Assembly (NCBI RefSeq): GCF_019991125.1
Contig: NZ_JAGENB010000014.1
Location: 1 to 57,202, forward strand
Direction: 5' to 3'
Length of the DNA stretch: 57,202 nucleotides
Origin: Phyllobacterium calauticae
GTDB lineage: Bacteria > Pseudomonadota > Alphaproteobacteria > Rhizobiales > Rhizobiaceae
Part shown: piece by piece, positions 42,795 to 51,941 of the stretch
Position numbering within the stretch: position 1 is the stretch's first letter
Layout of the letters: each line of letters begins with the position of its first letter
Position numbers and translations under genes: made by a program
The notes under the pieces: model-generated
The model's database searches: none
What the model saw: the letters and a program-made list of their open reading frames with translations, nothing else
Told to the model about the DNA's origin: nothing

Positions 42795-44102
42795 CTAGGC
42801 GGCACCACGCTCGAACTCGGCGTCGGCAAGATCGAGGCCGTGATCCAGTGCAGAGATTAGTGTCTCCAGTTCGTCGTCCGAAATGATGAACGAAGGGGCG
42901 AGGAACAGCGAAGTCTGTTCGCCGCTGGTGCCAATGACTGCGCCGGCCTCCATTGCGCGGGCGGCAACACGCGACGCAATCGGCGCGTCGGTCGTATCGG
43001 CATACCATTTGCGCCAATCAGGACCGTGCAACTCAATTGTCCAGTGCAGCCCAAAGCCGTCAACGCGGGCAACGCTCGGGTGCTTGCGAGCGACCTCGAT
43101 GAGCCGTTGTTGCATCCGGGTCTCCAACGTCTTGACGCGGCGAATGATTTGCCCATCTGCCATTACAGATAAGTAGGCGCGTACGGCGGCTACCGCGCTT
43201 GGATGTGCGCGAAAGGTGCTGTAGGTCTGCCAGCTCTTGCCCTTCATCTGCTCTACAATGTCTTTCGACATCACAACGGCGCCAGCTGGGGCTGATCCGC
43301 CAGCCAGACATTTGCCGAGCGTCACGATGTCAGGACGGGTTTCACCACCTTGAAACGCGAACCAGCGACCACTGCGACCCAGGCCCGTTACAACTTCATC
43401 GGCGATCCACAGAGACCCAGCTTTTCGGGCGGCGTTGGCAACATAATCCTGGTATTCGGAATCGTAATAGATGCCGCCCTGTGTGTAATCTATGATCGTT
43501 GCCGCGACAGAAGACAGTGTCTCCTGTGTACCTGCCATTCGTTCAACCAGAGGCCGATTGTCGGGGAGGCCGCCATATTTGGCATTGGCAGGAGCCGGAA
43601 GGATCCGGACCGGGACCTGTGGTGGAACTGGCTTGCTGCCACCGCCTTGAATGGCGAGGCCCCCATGCCAGTGCGGCTGCACCGTCATCTGGCGTGCCAG
43701 ACCAGCCATACCGTGATACGCCCGCTCGCGCGTCGCGAGTTCCGTGCGACCCGTAAGAGCCTGGGAGAAGGTCAGTGCCAAATCGTTGGCCTCACTGCCA
43801 CTGAGGAAAAAACGGACGGCCCCAACCCAGCTTTTCTCTTCGCCGAAGGCGATATCGATCAGATCCTCGGCAGCGGCCTCACGTTCAGCCCAGAACCAAC
43901 CTTCGTTGATGACCGGGTTCGAAGCTGCCTTCTTCATTGCCTCCACCATAACGGGATGCTTGTGGCCGAGCGGGCCGCCGGTATTGCTTCCGTCGATCAG
44001 TCGGCGACCGTCCGCGAGAACGAAATAGACACCTTCTCCGTCGATCACTTTGATGAGCGGGTCCTTGCCCGCATTGAGTCCAGTTTGCAGAAGTCTGCTC
44101 AT
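42795..44102 (-). CDS. Class III aminotransferase
   Basis: 435 residues of the glutamate-1-semialdehyde/omega-aminotransferase group: GEGVYFVLADGRRLIDGSNTGGPLGHKHP, LSGSEANDLAL, RAYHGMAG, DEVVTGLGRSGRWFA (cofactor Asp) and Schiff-base Lys in LGKCLAGGSAP. ATG 44102 has a perfect AAGGAGG. It follows the amino-acid ABC ATPase after 61 bp. In this cluster it is the only intact aminotransferase, so it may deaminate GABA or a related omega-amino acid in place of the decayed gabT at 53407; this is inference. Confidence 0.88.
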   Translation of the reverse strand: MSRLLQTGLNAGKDPLIKVIDGEGVYFVLADGRRLIDGSNTGGPLGHKHPVMVEAMKKAASNPVINEGWFWAEREAAAEDLIDIAFGEEKSWVGAVRFFLSGSEANDLALTFSQALTGRTELATRERAYHGMAGLARQMTVQPHWHGGLAIQGGGSKPVPPQVPVRILPAPANAKYGGLPDNRPLVERMAGTQETLSSVAATIIDYTQGGIYYDSEYQDYVANAARKAGSLWIADEVVTGLGRSGRWFAFQGGETRPDIVTLGKCLAGGSAPAGAVVMSKDIVEQMKGKSWQTYSTFRAHPSAVAAVRAYLSVMADGQIIRRVKTLETRMQQRLIEVARKHPSVARVDGFGLHWTIELHGPDWRKWYADTTDAPIASRVAARAMEAGAVIGTSGEQTSLFLAPSFIISDDELETLISALDHGLDLADAEFERGAA

Positions 44103-44163
44103 ACGAGCCTCCTTGGATTTGAGCGTTTGATTGGGCTTTTCGGGGAATGCTGGCGCGATGCGA

Positions 44164-44916
44164 CTAGTGGCTGTGTTCGTACACTTGCCGAAGAAATTCT
44201 TTCGTGCGCGGATGCTTCGGCCTGGCAAAGAATGAAACCGGGGCGTCTTCTTCCAAGATCACCCCACCATCCATAAAGATCACTCGATCTGCCACCGTCC
44301 TTGCAAACCCCATTTCGTGAGTAACGACGATCATCGTCATGCCTTCTCGGGCCAGATCGATCATGACATCGAGGACTTCCTTGACCATCTCGGGATCCAG
44401 GGCGGACGTAGGCTCATCGAACAGCATCACCTTCGGCTGCATGCAAAGCGCACGCGCGATTGCGACACGCTGCTGCTGTCCGCCCGACAACTGTCCCGGA
44501 TAGGCATGAGCCTTGTTCGCAATCTTAACACGTTCCAAGAGGCTCATGGCCTGAGCCCGTACCACCTCGTGAGTGATGCCGCGAACGATCCGCGGCGCCA
44601 GCATTAGATTCTGCAGCACCGTTAGATGCGGAAACAGATTGAACTGTTGGAAGACCATTCCAACCTCTCCTTTGAGATCGGCGATGTTTTCACAGTTGGG
44701 ATGCAACTCGTGACCATTCACCAGAATCTGCCCGCTGGTCCTCGTTTCCAAGCCGTTGATACACCTGATCAGAGTGCTTTTTCCCGATCCAGAGGGGCCG
44801 CAGAGCACCACCCGCTCGCCGGCACCGACGGCGATGCTTACGCCCTTGAGCACTTGCACCGACCCGTAGGATTTATGGATATTTTCAAGGCTGATCATTG
44901 TTGGGCTTGAGGTCAT
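44164..44916 (-). CDS. Polar amino-acid ABC transporter ATPase
   Basis: 250 residues of GlnQ/HisP type: Walker [10 protein letters not shown] near residue 38, Q-loop [14 protein letters not shown], signature [15 protein letters not shown], Walker [16 protein letters not shown], switch-His VVTHEMGFA. It is short and lacks the TOBE domain, as expected for amino-acid importers. Its partner permeases and binding protein are 5-7 kb away (49149-51443) on the same strand, beyond LysR and a reversed agmatinase gene, but share the same type of operator. ATG 44916 overlaps the end of a small frame (ATGA). Confidence 0.9.
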   Translation of the reverse strand: MTSSPTMISLENIHKSYGSVQVLKGVSIAVGAGERVVLCGPSGSGKSTLIRCINGLETRTSGQILVNGHELHPNCENIADLKGEVGMVFQQFNLFPHLTVLQNLMLAPRIVRGITHEVVRAQAMSLLERVKIANKAHAYPGQLSGGQQQRVAIARALCMQPKVMLFDEPTSALDPEMVKEVLDVMIDLAREGMTMIVVTHEMGFARTVADRVIFMDGGVILEEDAPVSFFARPKHPRTKEFLRQVYEHSH

Positions 44917-45140
44917 TTTTTTCCCCGATGAGATAGTTCTTGTTGCGTGCTGCGAACGAATTCTTCGGCACATCGAGTCCCGGACCACCGACGACATTTG
45001 GGCCTGAATGGCGCAATGAACCGCCCTGTCAAAAACCTCAGAAAGGATGCGGATATGCTCTTAACTGATAATGGCGCAGTCATAACCGCTGACCCATCAC
45101 AGGCCGGCTCGTAATCGATGTTGATGGCATCGGTGAACAT
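44913..45140 (-). CDS. Possible 75-residue leader protein
   Basis: This small frame has a good ribosome site (AAGGGAAG, about 4 nt before ATG 45140) and its stop overlaps the ATPase start (ATGA), so it would be translationally coupled to the transporter ATPase. The protein ([16 protein letters not shown] at the start, Arg-rich middle, GKK end) has no recognisable domain or signal peptide. It may be a genuine small gene, a coupling leader, or a gene remnant. Confidence 0.35.
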   Translation of the reverse strand: MFTDAINIDYEPACDGSAVMTAPLSVKSISASFLRFLTGRFIAPFRPKCRRWSGTRCAEEFVRSTQQELSHRGKK

Positions 45141-45228
45141 TGAACTTCCCTTATCCCAACTGACAGTGCGTGGACGGGAACAGCTAACGATCGCGAGACG
45201 TCCTTGTCTATCCGATCTTTTAGGCTTT

Positions 45229-45249
45229 TACATCGTAAAAAGAGATGTA
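45229..45249. promoter_or_regulatory. LysR-type operator, site 2 (ATPase operon)
   Basis: Perfect dyad TACATC-N9-GATGTA between the LysR stop (45255) and the ATPase operon. It has the same arms and spacer length as the sites at 46239, 51528 and 51930. It would control the ATPase, aminotransferase and NTF2-like genes. Confidence 0.7.
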
Positions 45250-45254
45250 TCTCA

Positions 45255-46205
45255 CTAGCGTCGTTTCTTCTTGATGGCGCTTTCGAGGGGCTGTATCGGT
45301 TGCGAGTACTGTGCTGATTTCAGCATCTTAGCTTCTCGCACCCTGTTCAGGAAATTTCGTACAAGAAGATTCTCTTCTGCATTGTTTTTATGAAGCAGGT
45401 AAAAAGGCGAATAATAATCGATGCTTTCTGTAGTTCTGACCCTCGTCAGTGACCGCAGCGTTTCCCCGTAGTGCACTGGGAGGTAGCCAATGAAACGACC
45501 CGACTGAATCAGAAGCGCTTGGGATTCCATCTCCTCCACGATTGCACCGGGACTGATATGCCCAACTCGCTCGAGATCGTATCGGTGCAGATAGCGGCGC
45601 GCGACAAAAACATAGTGTTTCAACTCGGCGATCTCGACGGCCTCATGGCCCGCTAGCGGATGATCGTTCGAACAAAAGATCGCGTGCTGCTCGTTGAAGA
45701 GAGGGATGTAGGCGATACCTGCCGTTTTTCTGGTAAAGGCACCGCCAATAGTTACGTCACGTGACCCCTCGATAAGTAACCGCTCCATATCCCCAGGTGA
45801 GTCCCTGAAGATTTCGATCACGGTCTTCTTAGCTCGGTCGTTGAACTCACCGATGATTGCTGACAAGTCCCATGTCCGGTTCGTAATCATTGCGTCCACA
45901 ATGCCTAACCGCAATACTCCCTTGAGTTCACCCGAGATCGAGGCGGCGGCGTTCTGAAATCTGTCAGCCGCTGAGAACAGGTCCTCACAGGCGTTATAGA
46001 TCTGCTGCCCGGCCGTTGTGAGCGCAAATCCTGATCGACCTCGGTAACAGACGCGAAATCCCAGCCTTTTTTCAAGATCGGCCAGTTGCGTAGAAAGCGT
46101 CGATTGAGACACGTTCAAAGTGAGCTGCGCCCCTACGATGCCATCTGCCTCGACAATCGCGCGAAATGTACGAAGTAACTTGAGATCAAAGTCGTGAACA
46201 CGCAT
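45255..46205 (-). CDS. LysR-family regulator of the guanidino cluster
   Basis: 316 residues: HTH LLRTFRAIVEADGIVGAQLTLNVSQSTLSTQLADLEKRLGFRVCYRG, then the type 2 periplasmic-binding-protein-like sensor domain, ending in a basic tail IKKKRR. It is divergent from the agmatinase gene, with a TACATC-N9-GATGCA box between; three further copies of this box stand before the other transcription units of the cluster. It is therefore the probable common activator, with a pathway compound as inducer. Confidence 0.9.
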   Translation of the reverse strand: MRVHDFDLKLLRTFRAIVEADGIVGAQLTLNVSQSTLSTQLADLEKRLGFRVCYRGRSGFALTTAGQQIYNACEDLFSAADRFQNAAASISGELKGVLRLGIVDAMITNRTWDLSAIIGEFNDRAKKTVIEIFRDSPGDMERLLIEGSRDVTIGGAFTRKTAGIAYIPLFNEQHAIFCSNDHPLAGHEAVEIAELKHYVFVARRYLHRYDLERVGHISPGAIVEEMESQALLIQSGRFIGYLPVHYGETLRSLTRVRTTESIDYYSPFYLLHKNNAEENLLVRNFLNRVREAKMLKSAQYSQPIQPLESAIKKKRR

Positions 46206-46238
46206 TCCATATCCTCCTCCGTAAACATCGAAGAATGT

Positions 46239-46259
46239 TACATCGACTGATCCGATGCA
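46239..46259. promoter_or_regulatory. LysR-type operator, site 1 (lysR-agmatinase)
   Basis: TACATC-N9-GATGCA, embedded in a longer near-perfect dyad with arms ATGTTACATCG and CGATGCAACAT. It lies 34 bp upstream of lysR and 130 bp upstream of the agmatinase start. The flanks resemble those of site 4 at 51930. Confidence 0.72.
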
Positions 46260-46388
46260 ACATGCCTCAATCGCTATTTTTCTAACGCAAGAAATTCTCC
46301 ATGGATCCTACGTTGATGGGCGATCTGGCTTTTTACTCTCGCTTGGCGCGCCCATGCCGACTGAAAACGAGGATTTGGAGAAGCTCTC

Positions 46389-47336
46389 ATGACAACTTTC
46401 AACCAACCGCTTGGTGGCAATGAAATGCCGCGCTTCGCGGGTATCACGACGATGATGAGGTTACCTCACGCGCCGGACGCGAAGGGATTGGACGCCTGTT
46501 TTGTCGGCGTTCCCATGGATATTGGCACGTCGAACCGTAGCGGCGCACGCTTTGGGCCTCGTCAGGTTCGTGCTGAATCGGTGATGATCCGCCCCTACAA
46601 TATGGGAACTGGAGCCGCCCCATTCGACAGCCTCCAGGTCGCCGATATCGGAGACGTCCCGACAAACCCGTATGACTTGAAAAAGTCTGTACGCATTATC
46701 TCAGAATTCTTCGACGGTATCTTGAAGTTCGACTGCAAGCCGCTGGCAATTGGCGGAGACCACACCCTTACATATCCGATCCTGCAAGCGATGGCCCGCA
46801 AGTACGGCCCAGTGGGGCTCATCCATATCGATGCACACGCCGACATCAATGACCATCAGTTTGGCGAAGCCATCGCGCATGGAACACCGTTCCGGCGCGC
46901 TGTCGAGGAAGGTCTCCTGGACTGCAAGCGCGTCGTTCAGATAGGGCTAAGAGGGTCCGGTTATGCCGCTGAAGATTTTGACTGGCCGCGGGGGCAGGGA
47001 TTCCGCGTCGTTCCAGCGGAAGATTGCTGGCATAGGTCGCTTGTCCCTCTCATGGCTGAAGTCCGTCAACAGATGGGCGAAGGTCCTGTCTATGTAAGTT
47101 ATGACATCGACAGTCTTGATCCTGGTATTGCCCCCGGTACAGGAACGCCGGAGATCGGTGGACTCACCACCATCCAGGCCCTTGAAATCATTCGGGGATG
47201 CCAAGGGTTGAACATAATCGGTGCGGATCTCGTTGAAGTGTCGCCTCCTTTCGACACGACGGGAACAACAGCGATTACCGCTGCCAACCTCCTGTTTGAA
47301 CTGCTTTGTGTGCTACCCGGAGTAATCAGGCGATAG
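46389..47336 (+). CDS. Agmatinase/guanidinobutyrase-family ureohydrolase
   Basis: 315-residue binuclear manganese ureohydrolase with all metal ligands: GGDHT (His125), DAHAD (Asp148, His150, Asp152) and SYDIDSLDP (Asp239, Asp241). It splits a guanidino group into amine and urea. Sequence alone does not separate agmatinase from 4-guanidinobutyrase or guanidinopropionase. The adjacent gabT/gabD relics and omega-aminotransferase favour guanidinobutyrase, giving GABA. GGAG lies upstream of the ATG. Divergent from its probable activator LysR; a strong hairpin follows. Confidence 0.9.
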   Translation: MTTFNQPLGGNEMPRFAGITTMMRLPHAPDAKGLDACFVGVPMDIGTSNRSGARFGPRQVRAESVMIRPYNMGTGAAPFDSLQVADIGDVPTNPYDLKKSVRIISEFFDGILKFDCKPLAIGGDHTLTYPILQAMARKYGPVGLIHIDAHADINDHQFGEAIAHGTPFRRAVEEGLLDCKRVVQIGLRGSGYAAEDFDWPRGQGFRVVPAEDCWHRSLVPLMAEVRQQMGEGPVYVSYDIDSLDPGIAPGTGTPEIGGLTTIQALEIIRGCQGLNIIGADLVEVSPPFDTTGTTAITAANLLFELLCVLPGVIRR

Positions 47337-47343
47337 AACAGGA

Positions 47344-47366
47344 GCTGGCGCGCTGGGCGCGCCAGC
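47344..47366. terminator. Strong GC hairpin after agmatinase gene
   Basis: GCTGGCGCGC-TGG-GCGCGCCAGC, a perfect 10-bp stem with a 3-nt loop, starting 7 bp after the agmatinase stop. There is no clear T-tract, so it may work as a bidirectional barrier between convergent genes (agmatinase and the amidohydrolase at 47485). Confidence 0.6.
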
Positions 47367-47484
47367 CTTGCCCGAACCTACATCCGCATACGCTGGCAAA
47401 GCACCATTTCTCCACAACTGACTGCCCGATCGTTATGCACACGACGACAGGTTCTCTCAGCGGCGTTCTCACGCAGCTGAACTG

Positions 47485-49131
47485 TTACGGCGCCAGAAAC
47501 CGATCGAGCACGTTCCTGGTGATCTGCATCACGATCTGGTCATCACGGACTAGTCCCATTATCCAATCCGAACTTCCGGCATGGAAGACCTGCCCCTTTC
47601 CGCTCTGGAAGTGAACGATCGCTCCACATCCCCGTTTTGTTTTCTCAATGCTTACAGGGTCTGCCGACCCGGTCAGAACCATAGCCACATATTCTGCGTC
47701 TTCCCGCCCTAGAAATGTGTGACCAGGCCTGATCATTTCTCCCTCCTCGATGGTCGATGATAGGCCCAACGCCAGTATTTCCATACCGGCCGGCGCTACT
47801 TCACCTGGAGCAACGAATGGCAGGCCGCCGCGGATTTCATAGCCGATCCCATCGACCTCATAGCCAAATATGCCGCTTTGGCCGCCGATGACGTCGCCAT
47901 AATACAAGCCGGTTTGCGCGAAAGCCCAGTGATCTGGACGATACAGGGGAAACCCTTTGGCACCACGGGGTGAGCACCCAGACCAACTCGCGTACATGCC
48001 TTGGGTAGCGTTAAGGCCGAATGTTGAGGCGCCGGGCCGCCCTATCTCGCCAGCTTCCCAGGACTCCGTCACAAGATGCCTTGGCCCCGTCTTCATCAAT
48101 GGGTCTCGCTCACGAGCTGTATATTTGTAGCAGACTTGCGTATTCCCATCGTTTTCTAAGCGGATCTGCCACATGAAATTTCCAGCAAACCGCGCGATAC
48201 GTCCGCCGTGTTCGACATAAGCATCGATCGCGTCGCGCATTTCCCAAGACCAATATTCATCATGGCCAATAGTTGCCACACATCGGTAACCGGACAGAAT
48301 AGTTGGATCGTCGTGCAGATCTGTCTGAGATATTACGTCAACCTGATAGCCCGCTTCCTCAGCCCAAATCACAAATCGTCGTTCGAAACTTGCCCATCCT
48401 GCTGAGACATATTTTTTGCTGTATCCATTACAATAGGCCCACTCCATGTGTGGATATTCCGGTTCTTCCAGGATCCCGGGCTGATCCAGCAGAACTGCGC
48501 GTGGAGCCTCATCGGGAATGCTGACGAAACCACGGGCGTAAGGTCGCTGGACGCTAAGACGCGGCGAGAAATCATTTCCTTGAGGCCCGAACAAGCCCTG
48601 ATAATGATTGGAACCGCCCCAATCATTATAGGCCGTCCATGTGGCCGTTGCCGCTACCAGAAGCAACCTGTCGTTGATCCCGCGCGTTAGCGTTTGACGA
48701 TCCGGGCCGATGATGACGACATGCTCACTCTCGGCGACAACACCATCACCGCTGGATTCAACGAAAGCCTTGATAACAAATCCGCCGGAACGCCATTTTT
48801 CTGTATCGTGTACGATCACCGAAACCGGCCAGTCGCAGCCGATCTCTGAACAATTGGCGTTTGTGGCAGACCAGATGCCTGAAATGCCCTCACGGCGAAA
48901 AACCTCCTGACGATGCGCGCCGTCCCGGTATATTTCGAGCGAATAGCGTTGTGCGTTAGTGTTGACCGAAATTCGAATAGGCTCGCCTCGTCGGTATGAA
49001 ATGCGATCTGCGTATAGCCATATCCGAATCGGACCCCCTGGATCGGTGGGGGCCCTTTCTGCGTAATTTCCCTGCACAGCCTCGCGGCGCCATTCGGTAC
49101 CAGAGGATTGGGCATGAGACGAGCTGCTCAT
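47485..49131 (-). CDS. N,N-dimethylformamidase large-subunit-like amidohydrolase
   Basis: 548 residues resembling the large subunit of N,N-dimethylformamidase, an iron amidohydrolase. N-terminal beta-rich segments carry the IRIWLYADRISYRRGEPIRI strand. A central region follows with TWTAYNDWGGSNHYQG, a glutaminase-like part with GHDEYWSWEMRDAI, and a C-terminal region with Glu/Tyr-rich blocks. In characterised DMFase the mononuclear iron is held by two Tyr and a Glu; I cannot map these with certainty. No small-subunit gene is obvious. ATG 49131 lies 18 bp after the binding-protein stop, so it is co-transcribed with the importer, implying an imported amide as substrate. Confidence 0.8.
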   Translation of the reverse strand: MSSSSHAQSSGTEWRREAVQGNYAERAPTDPGGPIRIWLYADRISYRRGEPIRISVNTNAQRYSLEIYRDGAHRQEVFRREGISGIWSATNANCSEIGCDWPVSVIVHDTEKWRSGGFVIKAFVESSGDGVVAESEHVVIIGPDRQTLTRGINDRLLLVAATATWTAYNDWGGSNHYQGLFGPQGNDFSPRLSVQRPYARGFVSIPDEAPRAVLLDQPGILEEPEYPHMEWAYCNGYSKKYVSAGWASFERRFVIWAEEAGYQVDVISQTDLHDDPTILSGYRCVATIGHDEYWSWEMRDAIDAYVEHGGRIARFAGNFMWQIRLENDGNTQVCYKYTARERDPLMKTGPRHLVTESWEAGEIGRPGASTFGLNATQGMYASWSGCSPRGAKGFPLYRPDHWAFAQTGLYYGDVIGGQSGIFGYEVDGIGYEIRGGLPFVAPGEVAPAGMEILALGLSSTIEEGEMIRPGHTFLGREDAEYVAMVLTGSADPVSIEKTKRGCGAIVHFQSGKGQVFHAGSSDWIMGLVRDDQIVMQITRNVLDRFLAP

Positions 49132-49148
49132 TGCGCGAGAACCCTTGG

Positions 49149-49928
49149 TCACTTGTCGTTTCCGATTCGGAAAGGAAAGTATTGGGCCCAAAGCGCGTCA
49201 AACTCACCGTTTGACCACATCAAGTCGACGGCCTTCTGTACCTCCGAATGCAAAGGCTCATTGTCCTTCTTGACGACTATCCCAGCCCCATCTCCAATGG
49301 ATGGGTCCGAAATTTTTGCCTCTGAAATCTTGCAGCAATCCTTTCCCTCGCCTTGTACCCATGTATAGAGAGTCGGTGTGTCGCCCATCACGGCATCAAT
49401 GCGACCTGCGCTAAGATCGGCGTAGGCTTCAATCTGCGAAGGATAAAATTTCAACGTCGACCCTGAAAAATTTTTCTCGAGATAGGAAGCATGGACGGTT
49501 GCTGTTTGGGCCCCCACTGATTTTCCTGCGAACGCAGCCGGTGACAGGTCAGACCCATCGCTATTCTTCGGCACCAGGAAGCTCGCGCTGTTGTTGTAGT
49601 ACTTGATCATGTCCACCGCCTTCTTGCGCTCGTCTGTGATCGAGTGCGATGCAATAACCATATCGTAACGACCATTCTGGACAGCAGGGATGAGACCTTC
49701 GAAGTCCTGTGCTGTCCATTGGCACTTTGCGCCGAGCTTGGCGCAGATTGCGTTGCCGATTTCGATGTCGAGACCGGTCACCTTGCCTGCGTTGTCGACA
49801 ACACTGAAGGGCGGATAAAGGCCGTCGGTACCAATCTTGAGTATACGCTGCTCAGCCATTGCGGATGTGATACTGAACGATAGCAGTGCCGTTGCGAGCA
49901 GCACTTTGTAATCATTTACCGGTTTCAT
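49149..49928 (-). CDS. Polar/cationic amino-acid ABC binding protein
   Basis: 259 residues: Sec signal peptide (about 1-25, AMA-EQ), then the family-3 solute-binding fold with KIGTDGLYPPFSVVDNAGKVTGLDIEIGNAI, CQWTAQDFEGLIPAVQNGRYDMVIASHSITDERKKAVD, and DLSAGRIDAVMGDTPTLYTWV. The pattern is that of Lys/Arg/ornithine- and opine-type receptors. It follows two permease genes on the same strand and precedes the DMFase-like gene. Confidence 0.9.
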   Translation of the reverse strand: MKPVNDYKVLLATALLSFSITSAMAEQRILKIGTDGLYPPFSVVDNAGKVTGLDIEIGNAICAKLGAKCQWTAQDFEGLIPAVQNGRYDMVIASHSITDERKKAVDMIKYYNNSASFLVPKNSDGSDLSPAAFAGKSVGAQTATVHASYLEKNFSGSTLKFYPSQIEAYADLSAGRIDAVMGDTPTLYTWVQGEGKDCCKISEAKISDPSIGDGAGIVVKKDNEPLHSEVQKAVDLMWSNGEFDALWAQYFPFRIGNDK

Positions 49929-50061
49929 TTGATTCTCCCATTTTAACTACTGCTTGTTTTCTGAGCCGGCTTAGGCCACACCCTAATTGCCGCCCTCTAG
50001 TGTTCATTCAGTTCATGTGCCGATCCCATTGCCATCGGCCTCGGATTCAGCACCGAAGTGG

Positions 50062-50736
50062 TCACCATCGAAAAAATGATTGCTCCAAAAACCTGAAGGC
50101 GAGCCTGATGGCGGAGACGATACAAATGTAGATTAATGCTGCCCAAATATAGATACTAATATCGAAAGTACGTGAGTATATAACCTTGACAACTCCAAGT
50201 AATTCATAAAGCGTCACTGCCATCGTAATGGAACTAGCCTTGATCAGAAGAACGATCTCGTTTCCATAACCCGGTAGGGCTCGCCTTATGGCTTGTGGCA
50301 TGATTACCTTTCGGAGCGTGGCGACCCAACCAAGCCCAAGGGCAGTCGCGGCTTCCCATTGCCCCTCGGGCAGTGCGTCGATCGCTCCCTTTACCAACGC
50401 GGCGGTATAGGCTGCTGAATTGAGGGCAAATGCGAGAACGCTGCAGAAGAAGGCGTCGCGGAAAAGCCACCAGACGCCGAGACCCTCCAATACGGATCGA
50501 AACTGGCCACTCCCATAGTAGAGTAGGAAAAGTTGAGCCACGAGCGGTGAACCGCGAAAGAAGGTGACATAGGTGTTGGAAAAGGCCCGCGGTGCCCACG
50601 CCTTGGAGCGCAATCCCAAAACCAGCGGAACGGTTATGATTGCGGCACAAGTGGCAGACAACCCTACCAGTGCAAGCGTTAGCTTGAAACCATCGTAGAG
50701 ACGACCTGCGTTTTCTATGACAAGGGAAGTATCCAT
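50062..50736 (-). CDS. Amino-acid ABC permease (HisM-like)
   Basis: 224-residue permease with about five membrane segments, the first at roughly residues 15-37, TFFRGSPLVAQLFLLYYG, and the EAA-type loop EAATALGLGWVATLRKVIMPQAIRRALPGYGNE. ATG 50736 lies 2 bp after the preceding permease stop. It forms the channel with the next gene upstream. Confidence 0.88.
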   Translation of the reverse strand: MDTSLVIENAGRLYDGFKLTLALVGLSATCAAIITVPLVLGLRSKAWAPRAFSNTYVTFFRGSPLVAQLFLLYYGSGQFRSVLEGLGVWWLFRDAFFCSVLAFALNSAAYTAALVKGAIDALPEGQWEAATALGLGWVATLRKVIMPQAIRRALPGYGNEIVLLIKASSITMAVTLYELLGVVKVIYSRTFDISIYIWAALIYICIVSAIRLAFRFLEQSFFRW

Positions 50737-50738
50737 TG

Positions 50739-51443
50739 TTATGCCGTCCTCACAAGATGACGGCTTGTTCTCAGATTCAACCGTTCGAGACCAAACTCCG
50801 ATATCTTTGTCAGGACGATGTAACCCAGGCAGGCGAATAGATAGAGAACAAAGTATCTGTGCGTTGCGGCAACAGCCAAGTTCACTTGTCTCATGAAATC
50901 GGAGACGGATATCAGCGAGACAAGAGCGGTATCTTTCAGGAGGATAATCCAAAGATTACCGAGTCCAGGAAGAGCGAGCCGAAATGCTTGGGGCAATATG
51001 ACATTCCGGAGGGATGCGATGCCCGGAAGCCCGAGGGACAATGCTGCTTCGTACTGGCCTCGCCCAATGCCCGCCAGAGCACCCAACCATATTTCGCTTG
51101 AGTAGGCGGCGAACACAAGACTGAGAGCGAACGAGCCTGCCCCAACACCCGGAACGGTCCACGCCGTCTGAACATCGAGTTGCGACATCAAAAGCTGAAT
51201 GAGTTGAGAGCAACCATGGTATATTGCAAAGATAGTCAGCAATTCCGGGATCGCTTGGAATGCACTCGCGTAGCCGATCGATGCAATCCTGAGGAGGCGT
51301 GATTTGCTCCGCCTACCCAACGCGATCATGAGGCCCAAAAACAGACCCAGCGGTAAGGCAAGGATTGCCACTTCTAGAGTGACGACCAGACCACTCAGGA
51401 ACGACCAGCCCCACCCACCAGCACCGAAACCTAATAACTCCAT
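50739..51443 (-). CDS. Amino-acid ABC permease (HisQ-like)
   Basis: 234 residues: GAGGWGWSFLSGLVVTLEVAILALPLGLFLG at the N-terminus, FAIYHG, and the EAA loop EAALSLGLPGIASLRNVILPQAFRLALPGLGN. AGGAGG precedes ATG 51443. It is the first gene of the leftward permease-permease-binding protein-amidohydrolase operon behind operator site 3. A deleted second copy of this gene remains at 53236-53376. Confidence 0.88.
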   Translation of the reverse strand: MELLGFGAGGWGWSFLSGLVVTLEVAILALPLGLFLGLMIALGRRSKSRLLRIASIGYASAFQAIPELLTIFAIYHGCSQLIQLLMSQLDVQTAWTVPGVGAGSFALSLVFAAYSSEIWLGALAGIGRGQYEAALSLGLPGIASLRNVILPQAFRLALPGLGNLWIILLKDTALVSLISVSDFMRQVNLAVAATHRYFVLYLFACLGYIVLTKISEFGLERLNLRTSRHLVRTA

Positions 51444-51527
51444 GCAGCATACCTCCTGACACCTAACCACATGAGTTGGATTAGTGAGGACAGTCTTCAG
51501 GAAGATAAACCCGCAATATGGTGCGCA

Positions 51528-51548
51528 TACATCGCGAATATAGATGTA
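51528..51548. promoter_or_regulatory. LysR-type operator, site 3 (importer operon)
   Basis: Perfect dyad TACATC-N9-GATGTA, 84 bp upstream of the first permease start. Same arms and 9-nt spacer as the other three sites. The rest of 51444-52026 holds no convincing gene except the doubtful frame at 51693-51941. Confidence 0.7.
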
Positions 51549-51692
51549 TCCATCAACTCGCGGCGGCCCGTGTGGGCGAGCAGTGCCCATAGACCTTTAC
51601 AAAGCCTATGCGGTGAGAAGGTCGCGACCACCAGAAACTGTCGCTAAATCGACAATCGACTAGCGCCAAGCGGCTGGGCGGGAAGTCCAAAG

Positions 51693-51941
51693 TCAGTCCC
51701 CGTCTTGAGCCAAAAATCGTGGGGGAACAGGACGATCGGTGACAGATACCTTGACGGTCAGGGAATCACCCTTTTCTGGAGAGCCGTGCAATGGGTCAAC
51801 CGGAACGCGCTCTACTTTTCCCATTTGAGACTCAGTTATATGCCGATAATCAATGTCGAGGCGGAGTGGGTAGAAGTGGCGAGGCGCCGGGGTAGAGAAG
51901 GGCGTTACTGCAGGAGAACCATACCGTGTTACATCGACCAA
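51693..51941 (-). CDS. Doubtful 82-residue frame
   Basis: A leftward frame with protein-like composition (RLDIDYRHITESQMGKVERVPVDPLHG, then EKGDSLTVKVSVTDRPV) but no recognised domain and no clear ribosome site. Its ATG lies inside operator site 4, so it is either transcribed under that site in the leftward direction or is the relic of a gene cut off when the P1 peptidase gene arrived. Not assigned a function. Confidence 0.2.
   Translation of the reverse strand: MVDVTRYGSPAVTPFSTPAPRHFYPLRLDIDYRHITESQMGKVERVPVDPLHGSPEKGDSLTVKVSVTDRPVPPRFLAQDGD

Noticed and set aside
43350..44276. 308-residue rightward open frame
   Set aside because: Antisense to the class III aminotransferase and ATPase genes; composition is that of a reverse-strand shadow.
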